Made by a program: the position numbers and the translations under genes
Shown: positions 43,656 through 54,879 of the stretch, in pieces
How positions within the stretch are numbered: the stretch's first letter is position 1
Layout: every line of letters begins with the position of its first letter
The notes under the pieces: model-generated
The model's input: the letters and a program-made list of their open reading frames with translations, nothing else
Told to the model about the DNA's origin: nothing
Database searches by the model: none
From: Micrasema longulum
Taxonomy: Eukaryota; Arthropoda; Insecta; Trichoptera; Brachycentridae
Reading direction: 5' to 3'
Assembly (NCBI GenBank): GCA_022494885.1
Contig: JAGVSM010002388.1
Span: 605,693 to 669,692, forward strand
DNA length: 64,000 bases

Positions 43656-44994
43656 TATTTATATATTTATACTTTTAAAATTTTGTATATTTTTTTTATA
43701 CAAAATAATGTTTCCTCACGAATGTCCCGTGCCGAGGGAAACATTTTACAATAAGTATAATTAAACATACCTTAAATTATTTATGTACATAATAAAATTA
43801 ACATAATAAAGCACGATAAGAAAATGAAAATGTAATCAATCTAATTATCCTGATTATCATCGTAAACACAATAAGCAATATAAACTATAATAATCATAAA
43901 AACACAATAAACTCATATAGAGTTGTAGACAAAATTTCAAAATCAGGAAATAAACCTATTTTAACTATTTCGCTTGATTCAATTTTCGATCTGTGCCTTT
44001 AAATATATAATTTGTAATAATAGTAAGGTTAACAAAAAATAAATAAAAATTTTCAAAAACATATTTAAAAATATTGTAGAAATTACAATACAAAACAATT
44101 AACATACGTATTAACTGTCATAATATTATTATTATTTGAAAACATAAAAATAAAAATTATTAAAAGAAATTTTCATATGGCGTTCAGCCCGCCAAAAAAT
44201 GTTAATGTTAGTACTCGGAAAATAAAATGAAATGAAATAAATAGCTAAAATATATACCTACATAGCAATATGGATGAATAAATTAGTTTTTTTACTATTC
44301 ATTCCTTTTATTTCGATGAATTATTGAAAATAATAAATAAGATTCGAAAAGTAAAATATTTCTTATAAAATTATGTTGTTGCTTCACAATAATCGAAATT
44401 GTCACTTTGTGTTAGAGCAGTGTCACATTCGGTTACACGTTCAATTTGGAGGCCAGGGGTCTTAAGATGGACTCATTTGTCTTAAAAATCGCACGCGACT
44501 TGTGTAAATTGACGATTCTTAAACCACTCATGCAAGTAAAATCGATAAAAAAAGTCGAATTTATCCCACTAGCTCCAAAACACTGGACATTGATAATTGA
44601 ATGCAACATCGTATATTGAGCTGTCAAACTTCCTTCGTGTAAAACGTCCGCCATTTATATTTGAATAAAGAGCGTTTCAATAGCCTTTTTTACTAACATA
44701 ACTTAAAATTAACAGCATAGGTGAATGTTATGGTGTTGGTGTATGGAAAAATGTACGAATACTATAATATATTACAGGTTCATTTATTCCCAATAACATC
44801 TGAAACGAAAAACAATTGAAAAATAACTTTATCAATTATCGGTGTGGAAATGCATATTTGAGATATATGTATATTTAAAAAAAAATAGCTTTGAAAATCC
44901 ATAAAACAAAAATGTACAACACCGTATAATTTTAAAAAATATCATTTACAATTATGTAAATGTATGTTATACAGAGCCAACAATAATTTTTAAT
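43656..44994. other. Unassigned spacer with GC-richer patch
   Basis: Positions 44420-44660 are GC-richer and keep a 73-codon minus-strand frame starting MADVLHEGSLTAQYTMLHSI. I cannot place this in a family. It may be an exon or a repeat. Confidence 0.3.
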
Positions 44995-45440
44995 ACTAAG
45001 AGAAAGTTTGATTAGAAACAATACTTTTATTTATTCAAATGTACAATACAGCTGTCAATTACAATGTACATATTCTGTTTAATTAGGTATCTATAAAACA
45101 TGATAAAAATTACAAAAGACTATTAAGGTCGATTTAAACAATAGTAAACAAAGACGAATAAGTCACTTATACACATTGTGAGACATAGTTAAAGAGGAAG
45201 AGTTTAAAACTGGTAATCCCGCATAAAAAAAAACAATCTCTCTCGGTAGGCTGTTTAACAGACCAATCATTCTCCCCACAGGCATCAACAACGGTAAATT
45301 TGTCCTGCATTCCGGAAGAACGAAAAATGATCTGTGTTGCCTAGCTCTTAAATAGTTGGTCTGTAAAGATTATTTTATGCGCTTTAAAATATAAGAATTG
45401 TAAATTTAACCCGTTCAAAAGTTTAAAGGCCATAATAAAC
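44995..45440 (-). mobile_element. LINE C-terminal relic (subfamily X)
   Basis: Minus-strand blocks TNYLRARQHRSFFVLPECRT and NLPLLMPVGRMIGLLNSLPR match DNYLRQRQHRLFYIQIHMTN and LPMVVPVKRAIAMLNNIALD of 26890-27245. The 3' UTR reaches a (TTTA)n run near 45025. The N-terminal side is cut near 45440. Confidence 0.75.
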
Positions 45441-45629
45441 AATTAAATGCATATGACAGAATAAAATTGAACTTTAATAGCGACACGAATGTCATAGATA
45501 AATTCGTATTTGTTAGAGTTGCTACTTTTTCATTCGCTTTGTAATTGAATTGTCAATGGTTTTTTCAAGAATAGCGAATCGATAATGCAATCGAGATGAT
45601 CAATCGACTATTGTCGAGTGGGTGACAAA

Positions 45630-45790
45630 ATGTAACATCTTTCCAGCATAAGGCCCAGGACCTGCGAGAACATTCCGGAACATTTCTTGGTAAAGCCTCC
45701 TGTAATCCCCTGTAACTTTTCTACACCCAATCTGACATTAAAGGACATCAAAAGACAAAGTAGTTTGGTAATGTAGCAGCACGGTTGGTA
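45630..45790. mobile_element. Foldback element H, damaged copy
   Basis: AGGCCCAGGACCTGCGAGAA, ATTCCGGAACATTTCTTGGT, AACTTTTCTACACCCAATCT and GACATTAAA follow the order of the left arm of H (CAGGCCCAGAC, ATTCC, GGTAAG, CTTCTACCCC, GACATTAAA at 4669-4840), with an internal loss. Only one arm is visible. Confidence 0.35.
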
Positions 45791-46385
45791 TTGATGACGT
45801 TCTGCGATTTAAATATTTCTAAGCAAAATTGTACTTTCAAAATTTCCATTTTGTCGGATCTTTTTCACAAGCACCGGTTTGTATAATTTAAAACAGATTT
45901 ATAGTATCAGAAATCAAACACTGATTTAAGTCTACTGAACACTTAATTTTTACAAATATAAGAACAAAAATTTCGATCGGGTTTTTTCAAACGAATTTCA
46001 ATGCACAATCAAGAAGATACTTTTGACATCGACATTTTACTAGACTGCAATATCGTTTAAAAATAATATTCTGAATTTTAAAAAAATCTTAAACTGTAAT
46101 AATCCTCACTTATATCTTTTTTATGATACTCACTTTCACACGCACATAAACATATCCTCCCACCCACCCTTTCTCACTTACACACACACACACACACCCA
46201 CACCCACACCCTGTTTTGACATACCTAGTAAAAAAAATTGAATACAAATAAAATGACATTTTATACCTAAGCATTATTCTCTCTTCTTGTTTTGATATAT
46301 TAATTGTGTTGTATTCTGTTGCCTTCATAAAGTTTATAAAATAAAAAAAATAAATAAAAAATACATATAAAAGAATTCAAATAAT
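45791..46385. other. Unassigned spacer with CA-rich microsatellite
   Basis: A (CA)n/(CCCACA)n stretch lies at 46180-46211. The 72-codon minus-strand frame over it (46110-46328) is a by-product. Confidence 0.6.
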
Positions 46386-46389
46386 TAAA

Positions 46390-46625
46390 CAAACAAACCA
46401 TCACGCTGTTTCCCCGTAGGAGTAGGTAGAGAGGATAGAACGCCATATCACTCTATCTTTGCATACAGACATCTTCTCATGCACGCACGCCAATTATTCG
46501 TACTTTTGACATGTCCATTTCCAAGTATTTGATGGACTTGATCGTGCCATGTCTTTCTCGGCCTTCCTCGTTTTCTGCATCCATCAACATTTGCATCAAA
46601 GATCCTTTTACCAAACTATATGTTT
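46390..46625 (-). mobile_element. LINE C-terminal relic (GRPRKTW family)
   Basis: The minus strand gives RIFDANVDGCRKRGRPRKTW, HDQVHQILGNGHVKSTNNWR and ACMRRC, then after a frameshift the WRSILS..P.GE end. It aligns with 27395-27640 and with 63860-63990. Confidence 0.85.
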
Positions 46626-46699
46626 AAATATGGAGTTCTACAAAATAAACACCAAATTAAAAAGATTATTAAATTAATTTTCGACAGAGATGAAGAATT

Positions 46700-46800
46700 T
46701 TTGGAATGGGATAGTTGGCCTTAAGCCATCATTTTTCACACTGTGTAACAATAATCATTCTGTCTATTCAATTTTTAAATATCCATTTCATTTTATTGAT
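46700..46800 (-). repeat. Repeat D fragment, reversed, worn
   Basis: TAGTTGGCCTTAAGCC, CACACTGTGTAACAATAATC and ATTCTGTCTATTCAATTTTT are the reverse of the 5' part of D. Confidence 0.45.
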
Positions 46801-47505
46801 TTTTTATGTAATAAGAGATAAAACCTTGGCATTTAATGTATTCGTTGTTAACGGAAATTGTGTTAGTTTTTTTTCCAAATTTCAAAATGAGTACAAAAGA
46901 AAAAAAGGTAAATCGTTATACGTCATTTGAAAATAAAATTTCCGCTCTTTAAGATAGTGTGTTTATTATATTACATTATTTTATTTTACTACAAACCTTC
47001 AAAACGGAATATCAAGTAGACAAAAGTGAGCATTTTCGACATCTTCTTCCGTTCGCGTTTAATCGAGGTAATAAAGCTCCTAAATTTGCTCGTGATGTTT
47101 GCGCAGTGTACAGTGAATAAATATTTGACTAGTCTGTGGTAAAAAACGAAGTTGGATACAATTTGTCAATTTTTTTGTATTTTTTTATGTTGTGTCCTCT
47201 TTTTCTCTTGGTTTGAAAAAAACTCACAATACAACACCTAATATTTTCTAAGTATTATAGATATATTATTTTTAGTATACCATCCTTTGTGAGTAAAAAC
47301 TATTTAACTTAAAACACCATTAAATCAACTCGTTAAAATAAATTTAAAAAATGAAATTTAAATTTAAAAAAAATAATCTTATTAAAATAGCATTATAACG
47401 ACTCGTTAGTTAACCCGAAAAAAATAGTTTACGATCCTTAAGACAAGAATAATTGTAAATAATTTACTTTTGTATAGTTTTGAATTCTCTATCCTTACCT
47501 CTGTT
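46801..47505. other. Unassigned spacer
   Basis: No supported feature. Confidence 0.35.
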
Positions 47506-47509
47506 TTGT

Positions 47510-47635
47510 ATAAATACATTAAACTTCTTAATAAAGATACCAGACTCGAAAATGTCACGAAAGCGATAAACCCGGTCACTGGATATTCCAAATTTTTAGA
47601 TTAAAGTATCACTTGTCTTTTATTTCTATAATAAA
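47510..47635 (+). mobile_element. Penelope-type end fragment F, copy 1
   Basis: CCAGACTCGAAAATGTCACG, AAAGCGATAAACCCGGTCAC, TGGATATTCCAAATTT and TTAAAGTATCACTTGTCTTT match 55669-55752 closely. The inverted left arm present in that copy is missing here. Confidence 0.5.
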
Positions 47636-48297
47636 TTGTCCATTATACTAATGCCATCGGTTATTTCACTAAGTCCATCTCTTTAATTGGTTTCTGAGAA
47701 CATATTTTAAAAAATCATAAAAATAAGGACTTAAACCAAAGTTATATTATAACTCGTGCTTCAAATATTAATTATGTTGATGGGACCTACTTACTACGCC
47801 ACGGTAGCTACAATGTCGGACTCCCCTCCTATTAAGTACACCAAATTATAAAAGTAAATACAATTATTAAATTATGAAGTTTGAAACTGAAACACTTTAC
47901 AGAAAACTGAAGATGCCCGTTACTCTTCAACACTTATTTTTAATTAACCCTCTAAAACCTGAACTAAAAATAAATAATAAATATTTAATATTAGAGAATT
48001 AACTGAGAATTGTAGTTATTTTTATTATGGATTTAAAAATTATGGCTATGTTAGTTTGAAAATATATTGGGTTGCTAAGGGTGCTTTTTTATCAGTAAGA
48101 GAAATAAATACCTGTTAAAAAATATAAAAAAAATAATAGTGAAAACATGATTTTGATAATATGACTGTATCATTAAAAATATTCATATGTGTTTTGTACC
48201 TTCTTCAATATTGTAACATAAGTTTTTTTTTATTTTCATGTTTTTAAACATGTTTTAAAATGTACATATTTATTATTTATTTTATTTTTCACCCAAT
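47636..48297. other. Unassigned spacer
   Basis: No supported feature. Confidence 0.35.
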
Positions 48298-48556
48298 CAT
48301 CAATACCTTTCCGCATCTAATAGTGCATAGGGCACTGCATTGGTACACCAATCGCAGCGTATCTTGATAGTTTTTGTTACTTTAAGTTAAGATGATCAAT
48401 CTCACGCTTCAGATACCAGTCCAGGGACTATGAAATATTTTTAGTGTAGAAACAACCTTTCAATAAATATTTTATACCAACCATGTCGGTTATCGAACCC
48501 GAGAGCTCTTGCATGGTAGGCAAACGCGTTGACCATCACACTACGAGGCCGACATT
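48298..48556 (-). repeat. SINE-A copy, full length
   Basis: Reversed, it begins GTCGGCCTCGTAGTGTGATG (A box region), then B box GGGTTCGATAACC (reversed at about 48489-48501), AGTCCCTGGACTGGTATCTG, AAGCGTGAGATTGATCATCT, TACGCTGCGATTGGTGTACC and AATGCAGTGCCCTATGCACT. It is the clearest copy for a consensus. Confidence 0.9.
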
Positions 48557-50445
48557 TTATTTTTGTTTTTTTTACTTTTATTTACATTATTTTATTATTT
48601 ATTATATTTACACATTTTTTTGCAGTTTCTAAGTGACTAACATTTTTTAACTTTTAAATTAATTTGATTTTATAACTGGGTTTTTTTAATGTCTACACTT
48701 GATTATTAACTTACATATCTGTGAAAAATTATTATTGACTGTTTTTACAATTTGAACGTTGTTATGCAGAAAACAGCCAGCCATAGAAAAGTGAAACTGA
48801 GATAATGGCGTCTTTATGAAAAGAGTGAATAATCAAATCTACACAACTGGTGGAATGTTTTTGATATGACAAATGATAAACAAACATACTTTTGTTTTTA
48901 CATATATTTTAAACAAGTATCTTATTACGTATTTGAGCAGTTTAAGCAGTAGTTTGAAAGAACCGTTAGATTTTTCTAGAGCTGTGGGTCTTTTCTGTAA
49001 ATTAAGAAATGCCGTTTTTGAGATAACACTATTTTTGGAAAGAGATTATTACAGTTTTTTAAATGAAAGCAGCCTGGCTGTTTTATGCAAAACATAGAAT
49101 TGACCTTGCTGCACCCGATAACACCAATGTCTATTTTTTTTAAATTGTGGACTGGCTGCTTACTGCATAGCTATGTTCATTTGAGTTTCAATGTACCCTT
49201 ATTTTCAATATGAACTATATGTTAAAAACTGTAGCTTTTTTCCCAAATAAATAAAACATAGAGAATAAATAAGTGGTCCTGGAAGGCCGTCGATGACGAT
49301 CTTTCGACTTTATTTGGCCGAACAAACGGGCGCTGGATTGATGTGGGAAAAGGCGAGAGTGCTGGCTGGCGATACAGTCTCCTAGAGGCAGCTAGTGTTG
49401 TCCACATGCATAGGAGCGGATGTGAAAAAGAAGAAGAAAGTATTAAAAATACATACAGTGTTAGTTCAAAAGCCAGTCTTCATTTGATCTTAAAAAATGC
49501 AAATAATAACGGAAGGAATCAAATGCTCTAACGAGAGTCAAACTGTCAAATGTGAACGCTATTTTAGGCGAGATTACGTATTGTAACCAAGCGGACAAAT
49601 ATAGACGCTAAAGAGAAGAATACCAGTAATTAGGAAACTTAAACCCAACATTATTATTTGATTTGTTAGAGGAAAAATGAAATCGCAAAGTTGGTGTTCG
49701 TTTGACATACATACGGTTTCAAAAGGTTAACTGGCTAATAGCGTATTATATTAGGTAACTTGAGACGATTTGACCAATCTTGTAAACCTAGGCGTGATTT
49801 TAAGAAATATTCTAAAAAAATATTTCTGTTAAAATAAGAAAAATTTAAAAAAAGTGAAAGCTTTTAAAGTAATAAAAAACCAATAAAAATAATGAACTGG
49901 TTAAAAGATGCCAGCGAAAACGCTATTTTTTTTGTTAAACTTATGTCTATGTATGCAAAATAACAAAAGACACAATCAATAATTGTTTTCATGTCCCGAC
50001 TTGCTAGATGAATTTGTGTTATTTTGGGAGTAAATACAAAATTATTTGAGTAACATTGATAGAAACACTATTTTTTTAATACTACCTTTTACCCGAGGTT
50101 TCGCTTGGGCGGTATGTAGAGACAAGTTATGTTTTTTCAAAATAAGATTTTTTTCGTAATTAAAAGTATGCTGCATTGATTGCTGGTCTTCCAACTATCG
50201 CTATATGAAAAACCGACTATCCGCTAGTCTATGGAGACGTTGGATCGGTATTCTGTTTTAATTTATATTAATTTGTTCATCAAGTATTTTAACAATGGAG
50301 TGATATTTTTTCGAGATGAAAAGTAATTTTTAATACTGAAAAAACATCCAGCTATCTTTTAGCAAAAAATAACATCGTTTGGTTGCTCCGTTGTGACGTT
50401 AAAGAAAGAAAGAAACAAACTGACAAACACACTTTGGTATTTATG
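48557..50445. other. Unassigned spacer
   Basis: A GC-richer patch at 49270-49440 is open on the plus strand (WSWKAVDDDLSTLFGRTNGR, WIDVGKGESAGWRYSLLEAA) and may be a LINE or other remnant that I cannot place. A 74-codon frame at 48873-49097 lacks motifs. Confidence 0.35.
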
Positions 50446-50448
50446 TTA

Positions 50449-51677
50449 CAAAGTGTCCAGCGGCAGATTTTCGATTTTGAATTTAAATAATGTTAAATTG
50501 GGTAGAGTGGAGAAGACACAGAGGGGTGTTTTACTAGTTGCAGATTCGTCAATCACTTTGGAGTATTAGACAGGAGAGCAGTGTACCTAGTACCTAACCC
50601 TTGACTTTTCACCCATTGCCACACGGCGTAAGTTTTGTGCTCGCTCCAACATACGCCGCATTCGTTATACGCCATCGACTCAATTAATTGACAACCGGGT
50701 AACACATTTTAAAGCTTAACTTTACCAATAAACAAGTTCAAGACCAACGGCATCAACCTGAGAAAACGTGCAACGTGTCAGTGCTCTGTAGTCGAAAATC
50801 CGCGACTTTCGATCCGCAAACGCTTTACGGTTTTGGCCATCCCCAGGGCAAATTTTCAAACGATTCTTAAAAAAAAATTAAAGTTTCACCCCTTTAAAAT
50901 TCAAATAGTGTAAAAGTTACAAAATAATAATTATGAATCAAGAAAGTCGTATGCCGAACCGATGTTGGAGAGATTTTCGACTGATTATCGAATGGGGAAC
51001 ATTTCCTTTGACGATGAGCCCATTTTCATCTCGAAGGTTATGTCATTAAACAAAACTACCACTACTGAGGCCCAGACAATCCGAGAGAAATGCATGAGAT
51101 GCCACTGCACAGTCATGGTGTGCCGTTTCAGCGAGATGCATTATGGGGCCTAATTTTTTTTCAAAACGAGCGAGCCGCAGTCGTAAACTTTAATTCTGAA
51201 AGGACAACATGTTAAAAGTGTTTTTTTTCTTCAAAAAGATGGTGCAATTGCTTACACAGTCCAACCATCAATGAATGCAATAATAAGGGTATTATTTCCA
51301 AGAAAATAATCTCCAGATTTCTCAATACTGCCTGGCTCGCAAAATCTCCCGATCTCATTCCACGTGATTTTTCTTGTGGGGCTATCTCAAAGGTCTCGTT
51401 TACAAAAATTAACTTGCCAGTACCGTAAAGTTGAAAGATGATATTCGATCTGAAATAATCGTTATTTCCAGTGCACTATGTAGGCGTGTTTCTGAAAATA
51501 TGAGAATGGGTTAGAGGAGTGCGTACAAAACAATGGTCGACATTTGGAAAATGTGACCTTTAAAAAATGAAATGTGCTTTTGCCTTCTATTCATAGTGAT
51601 AAATAGTTTTGATCTGTATGTTTTGTGTTTTTTATTAATAAATTTTCAAAATCAAGAATCTGCCGCTGAACGCCATG
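50449..51677 (+). mobile_element. Tc1/mariner element relic with both ends
   Basis: Inverted ends of about 33 bp lie at 50449-50481 and, reversed, 51643-51677: GTGTCCAGCGGCAGATTTTC on the left against GCGTTCAGCGGCAGATTCTT. TA immediately flanks each end (50447-50448 and 51678-51679), the target duplication expected for this superfamily. The 1229-bp length suits an autonomous mariner-type element. The transposase inside is heavily damaged. Confidence 0.85.
50600..51560 (+). pseudogene. Mariner-type DDE transposase pseudogene
   Basis: Across all three plus frames the fragments come in family order: ENVQRVSAL and SANALRFW (helix-turn-helix part), AHFHLEGYVIKQN (about 51020-51058, first catalytic region), FFQNERAAVVNFNSERTTC (about 51156-51210), QKDGAIAYTVQPSMNAIIR (51232 on, second aspartate), SPDLIPRDFSCG (about 51344 on, third catalytic region), YLKGLVYKN and KLKDDIRSEI near 51430-51470, then RRVSENMR and a terminal DIWKM. 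The protein would cut and paste the element. Many stops and frameshifts leave it dead. Confidence 0.85.
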
Positions 51678-51839
51678 TATTCGCATATATATATCCCGAT
51701 TTCAAACCCCACAAAGCCGGGTAAAAAAGTTATTAACTTATAAATGTTATTAACGTAGCGGTAAACAACAAATTTTTGTTGTTATTTAAGGTATGGTAAA
51801 TTAAATTGTTTTTAAAATTTATTTAAAAAATATGTTTTC

Positions 51840-52195
51840 TGCGATTTTATGATAAACTCAAATATTTCAATTTTGCGGGCCGTTTTCAACTAGCTTTAAA
51901 TAATTAACTATTAGAAAATGGGAACCAAGTCATGGCAAAGCGCGGTGCAGACCTCGGACCTCTGATTAGTGAGTTTGCGACACTAGCCACGAGACTTCTT
52001 CTTCTTGAGGTGCCTTGTCAGGTCCCTCCAACGTTGGCAGTCACTACAGCGAAAGCATCTCGGTCCTGCGCTACTCCGCAGCCAGGGCACTGCTTATTGG
52101 ATGCATTCGCCATAGTGATTCCTGGGAAAAGATGACCAGAGTGGTTTCCCGTTGCCTTTTCTGGTGCACGGGACTACAACCCGGTTATTATTCAA
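51840..52195 (-). repeat. SINE-C copy split by a LINE end
   Basis: 51840-51995 is a normal minus-strand SINE-C (TTTCAACTAGCTTTAAATAA, AACTATTAGAAAATGGGAAC, GTGAGTTTGCGACACTAGCC). The last part of the head resumes at 52167-52195 (GGGACTACAACCCGGTTATT). The break has CACGAGAC (51988-51995) on one side and CACGGGAC (52167-52174) on the other, which fits an 8-bp target duplication. Confidence 0.8.
51996..52166 (-). mobile_element. Short LINE 3' end inside SINE-C
   Basis: The minus strand reads RSVAQDRDAFAVVTANVGGT then stop and QGTSRRR, ending in a GAAGAAGAA tail (reversed at 51996-52006). It matches FRAAQDRETFARVIANVKDT then stop of 5380-5440. Only about 170 bases inserted, a strongly 5'-truncated copy. 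Confidence 0.8.
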
Positions 52196-52197
52196 AC

Positions 52198-52245
52198 AGG
52201 TGCCGTGGCGTAGTTGGTTAGATGATTCCCACCTGCTGCAAAAAA
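52198..52245 (+). repeat. tRNA-like 5' half
   Basis: GGTGCCGTGGCGTAGTTGGT followed by TAGATGATTCCCACC has an A box-like TAGTTGGTTAG. No B box follows, so it is a scrap of a SINE head or a chance match. Confidence 0.35.
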
Positions 52246-52259
52246 AATCCAAGAAATAA

Positions 52260-53325
52260 TTAGTGGAGTGATTATTATAACGTTGAATGCCAAGCCTCTG
52301 AAATTAAAGCTCAGATTCCTGTGGAAAAACTATGTGAAAGACGAATGTTCCTAACTAGATAGAGTTAAACTTAAGATTGTCACGTTAAATTCTTAATTAA
52401 TAAGATCACCCAAACTCAACAGATGTCAAGGTAAATAATAGACCCCTTGTCCAATAAAATTTGGCTAAACTTTGTCTTCATTTAACATCTGCTCAGGAAA
52501 TTCAACGAAGAATGGATAATTTTAATTAGTAAACCCTTTTTGCAAATTTTCGAAGAACGATAGCTTCCGAAGTAATTTATTCTTTCCGACTAGATAACGC
52601 ACTTTGCGAATTCTTCGCTAGGTTTCGAACTTCCGTCATTTGATTGAGATCTACGCCCGAGGAATCGAATTTCAAGACTCCGAATTCTATGCGAATCTGG
52701 AAATATATTTATTACTCCGCGACTCGGAATTTCCATTCGTATTAAATCACAATAATTGCGTTACAAAGCCGTATTAAATTAATTTAAAATTGAAAACAAA
52801 GAGAACGGAGATTCATTTTAATAAACGAAGATTATGAAAAATATTTTGGAACAAAACGTTCCTATCCGCCATGTCAAAAAAAGTAATTAATTCTTTTAAA
52901 AAAGACCATCGACGTTATTTTATTATGAAAAATATTAAAATTAAAGACTTTTATTTTTTGTGCTTTTATTTGAAAAAAAATAGCCAAAATTACTTGAGTT
53001 GCATTTTTTATTTCATTTTGTTTCATTTGAATTTTTTACATATTTTCCTCATTATAAACAATCATAAATAATACAAATAATGTGACTTCACCTTTGAAGA
53101 ACAGTTAAATCAAAAATGGCAGATTTTAATATAATAATGAATATATCAATAAGAAAATTTAATTGATTCATTTAATTTAACTACTATGCAACCTTAATTT
53201 GATTTTTAAATTGCTATTATACGATAATTTTCCGAAAATTTGAGCTTGCTGTTTACCATATTGACGTGCCTTATATTTTATTTCATAGATTATTACAATT
53301 TTTCTGATTTAATTTAATATTTTTG
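52260..53325. other. Unassigned spacer
   Basis: A moderately GC-richer stretch (52590-52735) is not open. The frame at 52871-53071 is A/T-driven. Confidence 0.35.
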
Positions 53326-53334
53326 GTGCCGGGT

Positions 53335-53770
53335 AGTCGAAATCAAGTGAGGGTTATCACTAAAGCCCTAACAGGGCACTGCAGATTGAACAAACACCTT
53401 ACTAGAATGAACTTTTCTGAAACTTCTCGATGTAGATTTTGCAGTAGAGATTAAGAAACGGCTATACACATTCTTTGTGAATGTGATGATCTGCATCATA
53501 AAAGGAGCCTCATCTTCGTGAAATCACTGTTTAAACTCAATGATGTTAAAGAGCTTGCCCCCTACCTAATAGTCCGATACTTTGCGGATCGGAGCTTGGA
53601 GGGGGAGATTTAGAAAAATGATAACTCTTGCCTTCCACAAAGTAGTTAGGCTTTTTAAAGACCTGGGCTTGGAGGGCGAGAACTATTCAAGGGGATCCAT
53701 CACAATAGATCTTTACAGGTTGTAGTGACGTCAGGAGCTTTCATAGCACTGGTCCCCACCACTAAGAATA
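53335..53770 (+). mobile_element. LINE C-terminal relic (RNase H end)
   Basis: The plus strand gives RVITKALTGHCRLNKHLTRM, NFSETSRCRFCSRD, stop, ETAIHILCECDDLHHKRSLI, DVKELAPYLIVRYFADRSLE, ITLAFHKVVRLFKDLGLEGE and ITIDLYRL then two stops. LTGH..L..HL..M.......CR.C.....T..HIL.CC is the ribonuclease H end and cysteine/histidine cluster of R1/LOA/I-type LINE proteins, different in sequence from the one at 34850. Stops replace single codons, so the copy is not very old. A UTR and tail follow to about 53895. Confidence 0.85.
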
Positions 53771-54064
53771 AGAGTAATAATAATGGCTTGTAATGTCTGT
53801 GTTAATTAATTACTCGACTTTTGGTCCAACGGAGTTGGGACTTGATGTCTCAAAAAATGAGTAAAAAACTTTTCTTGTAAGTAAATAAATAATTTAAAAA
53901 TGAGTTTTGGTTTGTTGTATGGAAGCATTTACATTTCTAATCTGCTTACTTATTTCAACATATATAAAAACAAAAGATAATCCAAAACTCCGCGATATTT
54001 ACGATGAATCAGGAATGTTGTTGGTATATCAATTCTGTAAAATTGTGATATGAGCGAAATATTG

Positions 54065-54140
54065 TGTGTTACACAGTATATAAAGTGGCCGCTTGAACCA
54101 GCCAACGATACAACGGAAGCTCTGTAAATGCCTCGACTTT
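54065..54140 (+). repeat. Repeat D middle fragment
   Basis: TGTTACACAGTATATAAAGT, GGCCGCTTGAACCAGCCAAC and GAAGCTCTGTAAATGCCTCG match 2528-2600. Confidence 0.6.
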
Positions 54141-54149
54141 TTATTTATT

Positions 54150-54545
54150 TATTAAATCCAATATAAAATACAAATACATAATTTACAAAAAAAATGTTTA
54201 TACAATAGATACATTCAATATAATTATATTTTTATTTATGGATGAAGCCACTCCACTGGCCCACAGGCACTTTCCGAAGTGCCAGTGTATTATTTATTTT
54301 ATCCATAATTGTACATAATTTCACAACAATTAATGTGTAAAAATTCAAAAGAAATAAAAAAAGATTTTTAAACATACCTTCATCAATAAAACGAGAAAGG
54401 ACTTTCAAGAAACTAAAATTATATTCTGATATTTGAAACATATTCCTCAGCTTCCTGTCTAGTCTTTTTAGCAATCCATTTATGGACTCGAGCTTTGAAA
54501 ATATTACTTTTTATTTTGTTTACCAATATGTCCTTGCTTAATAAG
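54150..54545 (-). mobile_element. Probable LINE 3' end with UTR hairpin
   Basis: The minus strand encodes VNKIKSNIFKARVHKWIAKK and TRQEAEEYVSNIRI then stop at about 54430. The basic, coiled end resembles LINE C-termini (FK.RV..WL). A strong hairpin follows at 54266-54283 (GGCACTT, loop TCCG, AAGTGCC), with a wider CACTGG/CCAGTG pair, and the stretch ends in (TTTA)n at 54140-54156. Such hairpins are common in LINE 3' UTRs. The family is unknown. A GAAG/GTATGT donor-like site lies at about 54381. Confidence 0.45.
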
Positions 54546-54739
54546 CTGTGTAGCGCTCAGGAGCCAGAAAAGTATACTGCATTTGTCCGTAATTTGTTTT
54601 TTTCTTTGGGAGCAGAAGCAGTGTTTTTTTTCTTTGCCTAGTGTCGTAAATTTGTTGTCCTTTGTTATGTCTGTTAGGACTTTTTATTCTTCGAGAGTGT
54701 TTTCCTTTTCTGTTACAATAAATTTTAACCTTAATAACA

Positions 54740-54860
54740 CCCTGAGGGTTGAAATCAAACCTTGTCTACAAACGTCTGGACGCACTGAAAATATTGTAAA
54801 TCTCGATGTTTTTACGGGTACGTGTAAAATTGTTCAGAAGATATTCCAAATGTTTGTATT
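54740..54860. mobile_element. Penelope-type end fragment I, copy 2
   Basis: TTGTCTACAAACGTCTGGAC, ACTGAAAATATTGTAAATCT and GATATTCCAAATGTTT share order with 42926-43000. Coding is absent. Confidence 0.4.
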
Positions 54861-54879
54861 TCCAGTCTAGCTAGATCAG

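Noticed and set aside
46110..46328. Frame with GCGCGCVCVCVS
   Set aside because: Product of the CA-rich microsatellite at 46180-46211.
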